Part shown: positions 18,077 through 28,229 of the stretch, in pieces
How the letters are laid out: each line of letters starts with the position of its first letter
How positions within the stretch are numbered: position 1 is the first letter of the stretch
Position numbers and translations under genes: made by a program
DNA from: an uncultured Clostridia bacterium
GTDB lineage: Bacteria; Bacillota; Clostridia; Oscillospirales; Acutalibacteraceae
Length of the DNA: 64,000 nt
Assembly: GCA_947585745.1 (NCBI GenBank)
Contig: CANPXF010000003.1
Coordinates: 62,001-126,000 of the forward strand
Direction of reading: 5' to 3'
Notes under the pieces: model-generated
Database searches by the model: none
The model's input: the letters and a program-made list of their open reading frames with translations, nothing else
What the model was told of the DNA's origin: nothing

Positions 18077-18631
18077 ATGAAAGAATTATTAAACCATGCT
18101 GAAGAAAGAATGAAAAGAAGAATTAATCATCTTAACGAGGAATATAAGTCAATAAGAGCGGGCAGAGCCAATCCCTCTATTCTCGATAAGGTTAAGGTTG
18201 ACTATTACGGAACTCCCACTCCCGTAAATCAGGTTGCAAATGTTTCCGTAACCGAGGCGCGCACCATAACAATTCAGCCGTGGGACGCTTCAATTCTCGG
18301 AGATATTAATAAAGCGATTTTAACCTCCGATATAGGAATTAATCCGCAAAACGACGGAAAGCTTATCCGTCTTAATTTTCCTCCTCTCACAGAGGACAGA
18401 CGTAAAGAAATTGTTAAAGATGTCGCTAAAATCGCGGAGGGTACTAAGGTTCAGATTCGTAATGTCCGCCGTGACGCGCTTGATGACCTCAAAAAGATGA
18501 AGAAAAACGGTGATTTGACAGAGGACGATTTAAAGGACGGCGAGAAAAAAGTACAGGTTCTCACAGATAAATATATTAAAGAATCAGAATCTCTCTGTTC
18601 TGATAAGCAGAAAGAAATTATGGAGCTTTAA
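18077..18631 (+). CDS. frr: Ribosome recycling factor
   Basis: EYKSIRAGRANPSILDKVKVDYYGTPTPVNQVANVSV. Confidence 0.98.
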   Translation: MKELLNHAEERMKRRINHLNEEYKSIRAGRANPSILDKVKVDYYGTPTPVNQVANVSVTEARTITIQPWDASILGDINKAILTSDIGINPQNDGKLIRLNFPPLTEDRRKEIVKDVAKIAEGTKVQIRNVRRDALDDLKKMKKNGDLTEDDLKDGEKKVQVLTDKYIKESESLCSDKQKEIMEL

Positions 18632-18632
18632 T

Positions 18633-19373
18633 ATGGCTTTCTTTAAAAAGAAAAAGCAAAACGCTCAACATCCGAGAGTTTTGCCCGAGCATATCGGAAT
18701 AATTATGGACGGTAACGGACGCTGGGCAAAAAAGCGCAAGCTTCCCCGTTCCGCGGGACATAATGCAGGGGGCAAGGTCTTTCGTACTATATCGCGCTAT
18801 TGCAGTGATATAGGGATAAAGTATCTTACTGTATATGCGTTTTCTACCGAAAACTGGAAACGTCCCAAGGATGAAATTGACGCTCTTATGAAGCTTTTTA
18901 AGGATTACCTTGAGGAAGCTTTGAGAGATTTCAAAGACGACAGCATAGTAGTAAGATTTATTGGAGACAAATCCCCGTTTTCCGATGAATTAAGAGCTCT
19001 TATGATTGAAAATGAAGAGGGCTCCAAGGACAGAGACGGTATGGTTTTAAATATCGCTATGAATTACGGAAGCAGAGACGAGCTTGTCCGAGCGGTAAAA
19101 TTAATCTCGCAGGGTGTTAAAAACGGCGAGATTGACATAAATTCTATTGACGAGGATTTAGTTTCCTCAAATCTTTACACATCAGGACAGCCCGACCCCG
19201 ACCTTATTATAAGACCGTCGGGAGAATACCGTATTTCAAACTTTATGCTATGGCAGTCGGCATATACCGAATTTGTAATTATGAATAAGCTTTGGCCTGA
19301 TTTTACAACAGACGACCTTGATGAGGCTATCAATATTTTTAACAGCAGAAACCGTCGTTTTGGCGGAGTTTAA
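18633..19373 (+). CDS. uppS: Undecaprenyl diphosphate synthase
   Basis: PEHIGIIMDGNGRWAKKRKLPRSAGHNAGG. Confidence 0.97.
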   Translation: MAFFKKKKQNAQHPRVLPEHIGIIMDGNGRWAKKRKLPRSAGHNAGGKVFRTISRYCSDIGIKYLTVYAFSTENWKRPKDEIDALMKLFKDYLEEALRDFKDDSIVVRFIGDKSPFSDELRALMIENEEGSKDRDGMVLNIAMNYGSRDELVRAVKLISQGVKNGEIDINSIDEDLVSSNLYTSGQPDPDLIIRPSGEYRISNFMLWQSAYTEFVIMNKLWPDFTTDDLDEAINIFNSRNRRFGGV

Positions 19374-19381
19374 GGTGTATT

Positions 19382-20209
19382 ATGGACTCGATGAAATCCA
19401 GATTAATTACTTCAGCGGTGGGAATTCCTCTCGCTATATTACTTTTAATTCTCGGAGAACGCTTTCATTGGATAATGTATGTCATTATTTCCTTACTGTG
19501 TATTTTAATGATATTTGAACTTTTGTCCGCGAGAAGGCTTCATAAAAATTTGAATATTTTTATACCGTGTATGGTATTCGCTGTCGTTCAGCCATTGCTT
19601 GTACCGCTTAAAATGGGATTGTTGCCTACTTATTTGTTTTTACTTGTAATGTTTCTTGTTATGATAAACGCGAGTGAAAAAATTTCCTATCCCGATTTGT
19701 GTTTTGCGTTATTGGGAACAATTATTGTTGTTCTTGGAATGTCAAGTATTCTTTTACTTCCCCCGAGATATAACAACTATTTCACATTTTTCTTTGTGCT
19801 GTGCATCGGCACCCCCTGGTGCGCCGACGCGGGAGCATATTTTTTCGGAGTTTTTTTAGGACATCATAAGCTTTGCCCGAAAGTCAGTCCGAATAAAACT
19901 GTTGAGGGCTTTGCCGGAGGAATAGTTGTAGGTACTTTAAGCGCTTTAATTATCGGTTTTATTTATATGTTTATTTATCCTAACGCTGAATTTAACTATA
20001 TTTTACTTTTATTTATAGGACTTTTTTCAAGTGTTATTTCCGTACTCGGTGACCTTACGTTTTCGTTGATAAAACGCTCCTGCAAAATAAAGGATTACGG
20101 CGCGATTTTTCCGGGACACGGAGGCTTTCTTGACAGATTTGACAGCGTAATTTTTGCGGCGCCTTTAATTTATTTTATGGGAAAATATTTCGCTATATTT
20201 TTATTTTAG
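19382..20209 (+). CDS. cdsA: Phosphatidate cytidylyltransferase
   Basis: C-terminal KRSCKIKDYGAIFPGHGGFLDRFDSVIFAAP signature. Confidence 0.95.
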   Translation: MDSMKSRLITSAVGIPLAILLLILGERFHWIMYVIISLLCILMIFELLSARRLHKNLNIFIPCMVFAVVQPLLVPLKMGLLPTYLFLLVMFLVMINASEKISYPDLCFALLGTIIVVLGMSSILLLPPRYNNYFTFFFVLCIGTPWCADAGAYFFGVFLGHHKLCPKVSPNKTVEGFAGGIVVGTLSALIIGFIYMFIYPNAEFNYILLLFIGLFSSVISVLGDLTFSLIKRSCKIKDYGAIFPGHGGFLDRFDSVIFAAPLIYFMGKYFAIFLF

Positions 20210-20216
20210 GTGAGTT

Positions 20217-21362
20217 ATGATTAAAAATATTTCAATTCTCGGTTCAACGGGTTCCATCGGAACCCAGGCGTTGGATGTAGTAGATAATTTAGGCCTAAAT
20301 GTATCCGCGGTTACGGCGGGGACAAATATCAGATTACTTGAAGAGCAGGTTAGAAAATATAAGCCTGCTCTTGCAGTCGTTTTTAACGAAAGTAAATTTT
20401 TTGAATTTAAGACAAATATTGCGGATACTAATACTAAGGTTTCCTGCGGTATGGACGGTTTGATTGAGGCGGCAACAGTAAATGAAGCCGATTTAGTTTT
20501 AAATTCCGTTGTTGGTATGGTAGGCTTACAGCCCACAATATGCGCGGCAAACGCAAAAAAGAATATCGCACTTGCCAACAAGGAAACTCTTGTCGCGGGC
20601 GGAAGTCTTGTTATGAAGGCCGTAAGGGATAACGGTGTAAATCTTTATCCCGTGGACAGCGAACACTCCGCTATTTTTCAATGCTTGCAGGGCTGTCCCG
20701 AGAAAAAGGCGCTCAAAAGACTTATTTTAACCGCTTCTGGCGGACCGTTTTTCGGAAAAAAGACGGAAGATTTAAAATCAGTTACCGTAGAGCAGGCGTT
20801 AAATCATCCTAACTGGGATATGGGCGCAAAAATAACTATAGACTCCGCTACAATGATGAATAAAGGTCTTGAAATAATAGAGGCGTCTTGGCTTTTTGAT
20901 ATGCCTGCCGATAAAATTGATGTTGTTGTTCACCGGGAAAGCGTTATACATTCGATGATAGAATATGAGGACAATTCAGTTTTAGCACAGCTTGGAGTGC
21001 CGGATATGCGTATTCCAATCCAATACGCTGTCACATATCCCAAACGATTAAAGTCGCCGGTAAAACAGCTTTCTCTCACCGATTATGGTAAACTGACATT
21101 TTTTGAGCCTGATTATGAAACCTTTAAATGCCTTAATGCGTGCAAGCTCGCAATAGACAGGGGCGGACTTTGCGCGGCGGCGGCTAACGGAGCGAACGAG
21201 GTTGCGAACGCCTTATTCAGAGAAAGGAAAATCTCTTTTCTTGATATAGGAGAGTTGGTTACAAACGCTATGTTAAATCAGGCTAATACTGAAGCTGAAA
21301 ATGTTGAAGACGTTCTAAAAGCCGATAAAAGGGCAAGAGAATATGTACTTAACAGCATTTGA
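20217..21362 (+). CDS. dxr: 1-deoxy-D-xylulose 5-phosphate reductoisomerase
   Basis: ILGSTGSIGTQALDVV, DSEHSAIFQCLQG, TASGGPF. Confidence 0.97.
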   Translation: MIKNISILGSTGSIGTQALDVVDNLGLNVSAVTAGTNIRLLEEQVRKYKPALAVVFNESKFFEFKTNIADTNTKVSCGMDGLIEAATVNEADLVLNSVVGMVGLQPTICAANAKKNIALANKETLVAGGSLVMKAVRDNGVNLYPVDSEHSAIFQCLQGCPEKKALKRLILTASGGPFFGKKTEDLKSVTVEQALNHPNWDMGAKITIDSATMMNKGLEIIEASWLFDMPADKIDVVVHRESVIHSMIEYEDNSVLAQLGVPDMRIPIQYAVTYPKRLKSPVKQLSLTDYGKLTFFEPDYETFKCLNACKLAIDRGGLCAAAANGANEVANALFRERKISFLDIGELVTNAMLNQANTEAENVEDVLKADKRAREYVLNSI

Positions 21363-21380
21363 ATTTGGAGTTGAATTATT

Positions 21381-22751
21381 TTGGAAATTTTAACAATAAT
21401 AGCTTTAATAATTATCGGAGTACTTCTTTTTGAGCTTATTATTCTTTTCCATGAGGGCGGTCATTTTCTGACGGCAAAAAAAAGCGGAGTTCAGGTTAAC
21501 GAGTTTTCAATAGGAATGGGACCAAAGATTTTCGGCTTCAAAAAGGGAGAAACCCAATATTCATTCAGACTTTTTCCTATAGGCGGTTATTGCGCGATGG
21601 AGGGAGAGGACGAGGAAAGCGAAAATTCCCGTGCTTTCACAAACGCAAAGATTTGGAAAAGAATGATTATAATTGTCGCGGGGGCTTTTATGAATATTGT
21701 TCTCGGACTTATTATGATGTTCGTGATAGTCGTTCAAAGCTCCTCTTTTTCTTCCACTACAATAGACAGCTTTCCTCAAAACTCTTACTCGGCTAACAGC
21801 GGACTTGAAAAGGGCGATACAATAGTTAATATCAACAACTACAGTATATATAACGCGCAGGATATGTCGTTCGCCATAGCGACAATGCCCTGCAAAGACG
21901 TAGACGGAAAGACATTATCCGTTTATAAGCAGGATTGCGCCCTGACGCTTTGCAAGCTGTATACTGAAATTTATAATGATAAAAAATCCAAATACAGTGA
22001 AAAACAGCTTAATGAGATTGTAAATATTCTTTCCGAAGGTACAGATAAAATTAATGCCGTAACCTCAAAAACTTCCGCAAAGAAATTTATGGAAGAATAT
22101 TACGCTGAGATAGAAAAATATATCGGAGTAAATGACTATAAAATCCCAAAAATAGAAGTTAAAAAAACTCGTCAGCGTTATGAAGCGAATGTTGATGTAA
22201 TTCGTGATAATAAAAGAGTTTCCCTAAAAAACGTACAGTTCTACACATATCTTGAGTCGAAAGACGCCGAAAAGCCGTCGGTTGCTGTCGACTATTATGT
22301 TAAACCTATAGAAAAGAATTTTGCCACAGTTTTACAGCAAACAGGAAGCCAGACGGTTTCCGTAGTGCGAATGGTTTGGTCGTCGCTTGTGGGACTTGTG
22401 AGCGGACAATTTTCATTTAAAGATATTTCAGGGCCCGTAGGCGCGGCATCCGCGATTACGCAGGTTGCCTCAAAAGGACTTGAAAACAGTTTTTTAAGCG
22501 CGTTTAATAATATACTTTATATGATGATGGTCATATCCGTTAACCTCGGCGTGTTTAATATGTTGCCGTTTCCCGCGCTTGACGGCGGAAGATTTCTGTT
22601 TTTGCTGATTGAGTTTATATTCAGAAAACCGATTCCCCGAAAGGCGGAACAGGTTGTCAACGGAATTGGTCTTGCAATTCTTCTGACATTTATGGCGGTA
22701 ATTACCGTAAAAGATGTATGGATGCTTTTTCCTTTTGCTAAGGGAGGTTAA
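21381..22751 (+). CDS. rseP: RseP/RasP site-2 intramembrane metalloprotease
   Basis: HEGGHFLTAKKSGVQVNEFSIGMGP, PDZ region, NMLPFPALDGGRF; TTG start. Confidence 0.94.
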   Translation: MEILTIIALIIIGVLLFELIILFHEGGHFLTAKKSGVQVNEFSIGMGPKIFGFKKGETQYSFRLFPIGGYCAMEGEDEESENSRAFTNAKIWKRMIIIVAGAFMNIVLGLIMMFVIVVQSSSFSSTTIDSFPQNSYSANSGLEKGDTIVNINNYSIYNAQDMSFAIATMPCKDVDGKTLSVYKQDCALTLCKLYTEIYNDKKSKYSEKQLNEIVNILSEGTDKINAVTSKTSAKKFMEEYYAEIEKYIGVNDYKIPKIEVKKTRQRYEANVDVIRDNKRVSLKNVQFYTYLESKDAEKPSVAVDYYVKPIEKNFATVLQQTGSQTVSVVRMVWSSLVGLVSGQFSFKDISGPVGAASAITQVASKGLENSFLSAFNNILYMMMVISVNLGVFNMLPFPALDGGRFLFLLIEFIFRKPIPRKAEQVVNGIGLAILLTFMAVITVKDVWMLFPFAKGG

Positions 22752-22753
22752 TT

Positions 22754-23800
22754 ATGGGAAGTAAAATTCAGGTTACGGCAGGTGACGTAAAAATCGGCGG
22801 AGGCGCAAAAATCAGCGTTCAGTCTATGCTAAACGTTCCAGCTGACGATATTGACGGCAGTGTTAAACAAGCCGTCGCTCTTGAAAATGCAGGCTGTGAT
22901 ATTATAAGAGCCGCCATTCCCGATAAAAAATCAGTAAAGCTCATCCCTGCGCTTAAAGAAGCTGTAAGCGTTCCTATTGTCGCGGATATACATTTTGATT
23001 ATAAGCTTGCGTTAGAGGCTGTCGAGGCAGGAATTGACAAAATCCGCATTAACCCGGGAAATATAGGCTCTGATGACAGAGTGAAGGCAGTCGCAAATGC
23101 CTGTTCAAATAAAAACATTCCGATAAGAATAGGAGTAAACAGCGGTTCCATGGAAAAAGAAATCCTGAAAAAATACGGCGCTCCAACCGCGCAGGCGCTT
23201 TGCGACAGCGCATTGTACCACGCCTCTCTTCTCGAAAAGTTTGACTTTAACGATATTGTGCTTTCAATGAAAAGCTCAACTGTTTCAACAATGGTACAAG
23301 CTTATGAGCTTGCAAGCGAGAGATGTGACTATCCTTTACATCTCGGAGTTACAGAGGCAGGTACGGAAAGGTACGGTATTATAAAATCATCAGCCGGAAT
23401 CGGCTCGCTCTTACTCCACGGAATAGGCGATACTATCCGTGTTTCTCTGACTGCAGATCCCGTAAGGGAGGTTTATGCCGCAAGGGATATTTTAAAATGT
23501 CTTGACATTGAAAAGGGCGGAGTGCAGTTTATTTCCTGCCCGACCTGCGGAAGAACGAAGATTAATCTTATTGCTCTTGCAAATGAGGTTCAGGAACGTC
23601 TTCGCGACTGCAAAAAAAACATTAAGGTTGCCGTTATGGGTTGTGTTGTAAACGGCCCCGGAGAGGCTCGGGAGGCAGACTACGGAATCGCTGGCGGTGA
23701 CAAAATGGGACTAATTTTTAAAAAGGGAGAAATTCTCTGCAAGGTCAGCGAAGATAAGCTTGTTGACGCTTTGATTGAAGAAATTAACAAAGATAATTGA
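22754..23800 (+). CDS. ispG: (E)-4-hydroxy-3-methylbut-2-enyl-diphosphate synthase
   Basis: QSMLNVPADDIDGSVKQ, INPGNIG, CPTCGR, GCVVNGPGEA. Confidence 0.96.
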   Translation: MGSKIQVTAGDVKIGGGAKISVQSMLNVPADDIDGSVKQAVALENAGCDIIRAAIPDKKSVKLIPALKEAVSVPIVADIHFDYKLALEAVEAGIDKIRINPGNIGSDDRVKAVANACSNKNIPIRIGVNSGSMEKEILKKYGAPTAQALCDSALYHASLLEKFDFNDIVLSMKSSTVSTMVQAYELASERCDYPLHLGVTEAGTERYGIIKSSAGIGSLLLHGIGDTIRVSLTADPVREVYAARDILKCLDIEKGGVQFISCPTCGRTKINLIALANEVQERLRDCKKNIKVAVMGCVVNGPGEAREADYGIAGGDKMGLIFKKGEILCKVSEDKLVDALIEEINKDN

Positions 23801-23816
23801 TATTTAAGGAAGTACA

Positions 23817-26800
23817 ATGAAAGAATTTAAGGAAATATTCGGACAATTTATAGATGAAAACAGAATATCTCCGTCAATTTACAATTCATCAGTAAGCAAT
23901 GTTAAAGTAAATTCATCGCTTAGAACTGTTGAAATTTATCTTGATTTCAATGAACTTGTAAGCAGGGAGGATTTACATAAAACTGAGAATATACTGAGAA
24001 ATTCACCGCTTTCATTAACAAAGGCTGTTGTTTTTCCTCATTTTAAAAAGGAGCTTTTTTCAACAAGCTATTTTGACGAGCTTATATCGGAACTTAAATT
24101 AAAAATTCCGAGGATAAACGGCACTTTTAAAAACAGCGAGGCTGTTTTAAACGGAGATACGCTTAATATTACCCTTAATAACGGCGGTAAAGCGCTTCTT
24201 GACAGCGTCAATTTTGATATGGAGCTTGCAAGGCTCGTTTACAATGAATTTGACAGGGAAATAAAAATAATATATGACGGTGTAACTGCCGTAGACGGTG
24301 AAAGTAAGGATTATATAGAATCTCAAATCAATACCGAGAAAAAGCTCCAGAGAGAAAATCTTGAAAAAATCGCGGATATGTTTGACGAGAATGAAATGTC
24401 TGTAAAGAACAGCGCACAGGAACGTAAAATAAAATCCGCAAAGGAAATTGAAGTCAGAAAGGGAAAATTTTTAACTCCGCAGATTATAAACTCTTCAATC
24501 AGACCTCTTTACGGAAGAGTTGTAAAGGGTAAAATTATTCCTATTTCAAATGTTTCTTATGATTCGGGAAAGGTTACCGTTTGGGGCGATGTATTTGCGA
24601 CGGAGAAGAAGGTAACCCGCTCGGGAGATAAAAATATATTTACAATAGATATTACCGATTACACAGGTTCTATTACAGTTAAGGTTTTCGGGCTGATAAA
24701 GCAAACGCAAATTGTCGAAAATATTAAGACGGGCGACGCTGTTGTTGTAAACGGTGATGTCGAGTTTGATAAATTCGCGGGCGGACTTGTAATTAACGCG
24801 CGCAGTATTTCAACAGCTCAAAAAGTTAAAGTAGTTGATAACGCTCCAAAAAAGAGAGTGGAGCTTCATCTTCACACGAATATGTCGCAAATGGACGGTA
24901 TGACCTCCGCAAAGGAGCTTATTAACAGAGCCGTTTTATGGGGACACCCTGCAATCGCTATTACGGACCACGGAGTTGCGCAGGCATTTCCCGAGGCTAT
25001 GAACACAGCAAAGAAAATTAACAAAGACGGAGAAAAAATCAAAATCCTCTACGGAACGGAGGCGTATTTTGTTGACGACTTGGTTGAGTCTGTATCGGGA
25101 GAACAAAACGAAAGCTTAAAAGGAACCTTTATATGCTTTGATATAGAAACAACGGGTTTGTCAGCGCGCAAGGACAAAATAACGGAAATCGGAGCGGTCA
25201 AGGTAGTTAACGGCGAGGTTACGGATACATTCTCAACTTTTGCCAATCCGGAGATACCCATTCCTTCAAAAATCACGGAGCTTACGGGAATAACTGACGC
25301 AATGGTTAAGGACGCGCCGAGCCAGTCAGAAGCCGTAAAAGCATTTCTTGACTTTGCCGGCGAAAATATCCTTGTCGCTCATAACGCGCCGTTTGATACA
25401 AGCTTTATCCGTACTGCCTGCGAGAATATGGGAGTTGAGTACAACTATACCTCAATTGACACGGTAGTAATTTGCAGAAGTATTTTAAAGGATATTAAGA
25501 ATTGCAAGCTTGATACCGTAGCAAAATATATGAGGCTCGGTAATTTTAATCACCACAGAGCGACCGACGACGCTCAAATGCTTGCGAGTATTTTTGTTGA
25601 ACTCGGCAAAAGGCTCAGATATGATTACAATATAACTGAAGTTAAAGATATAAATACAAAAATTGTGGGAGGAGATTTAAAAAAGCTTCCTGCTTATCAT
25701 CAAATTATTTTAGTTAAAAATCTTACTGGACTTAAAAATTTATATAAGCTTATTTCTTACAGTCATCTGAATTATTTTTACAAAAAACCGAGAATACCCA
25801 AATCGGAGTTGATAAAGCACAGAGAAGGTCTTTTAATCGGTTCAGCCTGCGAGGCAGGTCAGCTTATGCGCGCGATTATCGGCGGAAAACCCAAGGAAGA
25901 AATTGAAGAAATCGCAAAATTTCACGATTATCTTGAAATTCAGCCTGTGGGTAACAACGCATTTATGCTTAGAAACGGTCAGGTTAAGTCAGAAGCTGAT
26001 TTACAGGATTTAAACCGTCAGGTTGTAAAGCTCGGTGAAAAACTCAATATTCCTGTTGTCGCAACCTGCGACGTTCATTTTATGGATCCTGAGGACGCGG
26101 ATTTCCGTATGATTTTGCAGGCGGGACAGGGATATACCGACGCTAAACAGCAAGCGCCTTTATATTATAGAACAACCGCCGAAATGCTTGAGGAATTTTC
26201 TTATCTCGGAAAAGAAAAAGCGTATGAAATTGTTGTTGAAAACACTAACGCAATTGCGGACAGCATAGAAAGTATTAGGCCCATACCCGACGGAAACTTT
26301 CCCCCGTTTATCGAGGGAGCGGAGCAACAGCTTAATGATATTACGTGGGAGAGAACAAAGAAAAGATATGGCGACCCCCTGCCCGAAATTGTTGAGGCGC
26401 GTCTGAAAAAAGAGCTTAACGCTATTAACACATACGGTTACTCGGTGCTTTATATGACGGCTCAGAAGCTTGTTGCTGACAGTGAGGCGCACGGATACCT
26501 TGTCGGTTCAAGAGGAAGCGTCGGTTCTTCGTTCGTAGCTACAATGTCGGGAATTTCCGAGGTGAATCCGCTTTGTCCGCACTATGTTTGTCCGAAATGT
26601 TGTCACAGCGAGTTTTTTGAACATGGCGAGTACGGCTCCGGCTTTGATATGCCCCCGAAGAACTGTCCCGAGTGCGGAACGCCTATGGACCGTGACGGAC
26701 ACGAAATTCCGTTTGAAACCTTCCTCGGTTTTAAGGGCGACAAGGTTCCCGATATCGACCTTAACTTCAGCGGAGAGTATCAGTCAAAGGCGCACAGATA

Positions 26801-28178
26801 TACAGAGGAGCTTTTCGGACGCGACCACGTATTTAAAGCGGGTACAATTTCAACGGTCGCTGATAAAACCGCTATCGGATTTGTAAAGAAATACGCTGAA
26901 GAAAACAATATCACGTACCACAAGGCAGAGGAAAAACGTCTTGCGATTGGCTGTACCGATATAAAGCGTACGACAGGCCAGCATCCGGGCGGAATGGTTG
27001 TTGTTCCCAAAGGATATGATATTTACGATTTTTGTCCTGTTCAGCACCCTGCCAATGATATGAAAAGCGATAACATTACAACACACTTTGATTTCCACTC
27101 AATTCACGATACTATCACCAAGCTTGACGAGCTCGGACACGATGTGCCGACGATTTATCATTATCTTGAGGAATTTACGGGCATTCCAGTAATGCAGGTG
27201 AGTATGAGCGACCCTCAGGTTATGTCGCTGTTTACCTCGCCCGAGGCTTTAGGCGTTACTGCGGAGGATATAGACTTTGAAACGGGAACTCTTTCGATTC
27301 CCGAGTGCGGAACCGATTTTGTTAAGGGTATGCTCATAGAGTCACAGCCGAAAACATTTTCCGACCTTCTCCAAATTTCGGGACTTTCACACGGTACCGA
27401 TGTTTGGCTCGGAAACGCGCAGGAACTTATAAAGCAGGGAATATGCACAATTTCAGATGTTATCGGAACTCGTGATTCAATTATGACTTATCTTCTCCAT
27501 AAGGGATTGGAGCCGGGAATGGCTTTTAAAATTATGGAGATTACGAGAAAGGGTAACGCGTCAAAGCTGTTTAACGAGGAGCATTACAAGGCTTTTAAGG
27601 AACATAATGTACCACAGTGGTATATTGATTCTTGTCTTAAAATCAAGTATATGTTTCCTAAGGCTCACGCCGCCGCGTATATGATTGCGGCGCTACGCCT
27701 CGGCTGGTACAAGGTTCACAGGCCCGTTGAATATTACGCGGCTTATTTTACCGTGCGAAACGACAATTTTGACGGCGCAACCGTAATGCGCGGCAGAAAC
27801 GCTGTTAGGGAAAAAATGCGCAATATCAAGCAAATGGGTTATGAAGCCTCCGCGAAGGATAACGCTGAATATGGAATGTTGCAGATTGTCAATGAAATGA
27901 TGGCAAGAGGTGTAGAGATTTTACCGATTGATATTTATAAATCAAAGGCAAAAACCTTTGCTGTAGAAGACGGTAAAATCAGAATGCCGTTTTGCGCTTT
28001 ATCGGGAGTGGGAGAGTCCGCGGCTATTTCCTTGGAGGAGGGCTGTAAAGACGGAGATTATCTCTCTATCGAAGAACTCCAAATGAAAACCAAGGCGTCA
28101 AAAACCATTATTGAACAATTAAAGGAATGCGGTGCAACGGGAGATTTGCCTGAAAGCGCACAAATGTCATTTTTCTAA
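23817..28178 (+). CDS. polC: DNA polymerase III subunit alpha, Gram-positive PolC type (PHP plus embedded 3'-5' exonuclease)
   Basis: 1453 aa; PHP motif VELHLHTNMSQMDGMTS, exonuclease FICFDIETTGLSARKDKITEIGAV, SRGSVGSSFVATMSGISEVNPL. Confidence 0.98.
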   Translation: MKEFKEIFGQFIDENRISPSIYNSSVSNVKVNSSLRTVEIYLDFNELVSREDLHKTENILRNSPLSLTKAVVFPHFKKELFSTSYFDELISELKLKIPRINGTFKNSEAVLNGDTLNITLNNGGKALLDSVNFDMELARLVYNEFDREIKIIYDGVTAVDGESKDYIESQINTEKKLQRENLEKIADMFDENEMSVKNSAQERKIKSAKEIEVRKGKFLTPQIINSSIRPLYGRVVKGKIIPISNVSYDSGKVTVWGDVFATEKKVTRSGDKNIFTIDITDYTGSITVKVFGLIKQTQIVENIKTGDAVVVNGDVEFDKFAGGLVINARSISTAQKVKVVDNAPKKRVELHLHTNMSQMDGMTSAKELINRAVLWGHPAIAITDHGVAQAFPEAMNTAKKINKDGEKIKILYGTEAYFVDDLVESVSGEQNESLKGTFICFDIETTGLSARKDKITEIGAVKVVNGEVTDTFSTFANPEIPIPSKITELTGITDAMVKDAPSQSEAVKAFLDFAGENILVAHNAPFDTSFIRTACENMGVEYNYTSIDTVVICRSILKDIKNCKLDTVAKYMRLGNFNHHRATDDAQMLASIFVELGKRLRYDYNITEVKDINTKIVGGDLKKLPAYHQIILVKNLTGLKNLYKLISYSHLNYFYKKPRIPKSELIKHREGLLIGSACEAGQLMRAIIGGKPKEEIEEIAKFHDYLEIQPVGNNAFMLRNGQVKSEADLQDLNRQVVKLGEKLNIPVVATCDVHFMDPEDADFRMILQAGQGYTDAKQQAPLYYRTTAEMLEEFSYLGKEKAYEIVVENTNAIADSIESIRPIPDGNFPPFIEGAEQQLNDITWERTKKRYGDPLPEIVEARLKKELNAINTYGYSVLYMTAQKLVADSEAHGYLVGSRGSVGSSFVATMSGISEVNPLCPHYVCPKCCHSEFFEHGEYGSGFDMPPKNCPECGTPMDRDGHEIPFETFLGFKGDKVPDIDLNFSGEYQSKAHRYTEELFGRDHVFKAGTISTVADKTAIGFVKKYAEENNITYHKAEEKRLAIGCTDIKRTTGQHPGGMVVVPKGYDIYDFCPVQHPANDMKSDNITTHFDFHSIHDTITKLDELGHDVPTIYHYLEEFTGIPVMQVSMSDPQVMSLFTSPEALGVTAEDIDFETGTLSIPECGTDFVKGMLIESQPKTFSDLLQISGLSHGTDVWLGNAQELIKQGICTISDVIGTRDSIMTYLLHKGLEPGMAFKIMEITRKGNASKLFNEEHYKAFKEHNVPQWYIDSCLKIKYMFPKAHAAAYMIAALRLGWYKVHRPVEYYAAYFTVRNDNFDGATVMRGRNAVREKMRNIKQMGYEASAKDNAEYGMLQIVNEMMARGVEILPIDIYKSKAKTFAVEDGKIRMPFCALSGVGESAAISLEEGCKDGDYLSIEELQMKTKASKTIIEQLKECGATGDLPESAQMSFF

Positions 28179-28229
28179 ATAAATCTATTATAAATTCAGC
28201 ACAAATATATCAGAGAGGATTGATATATA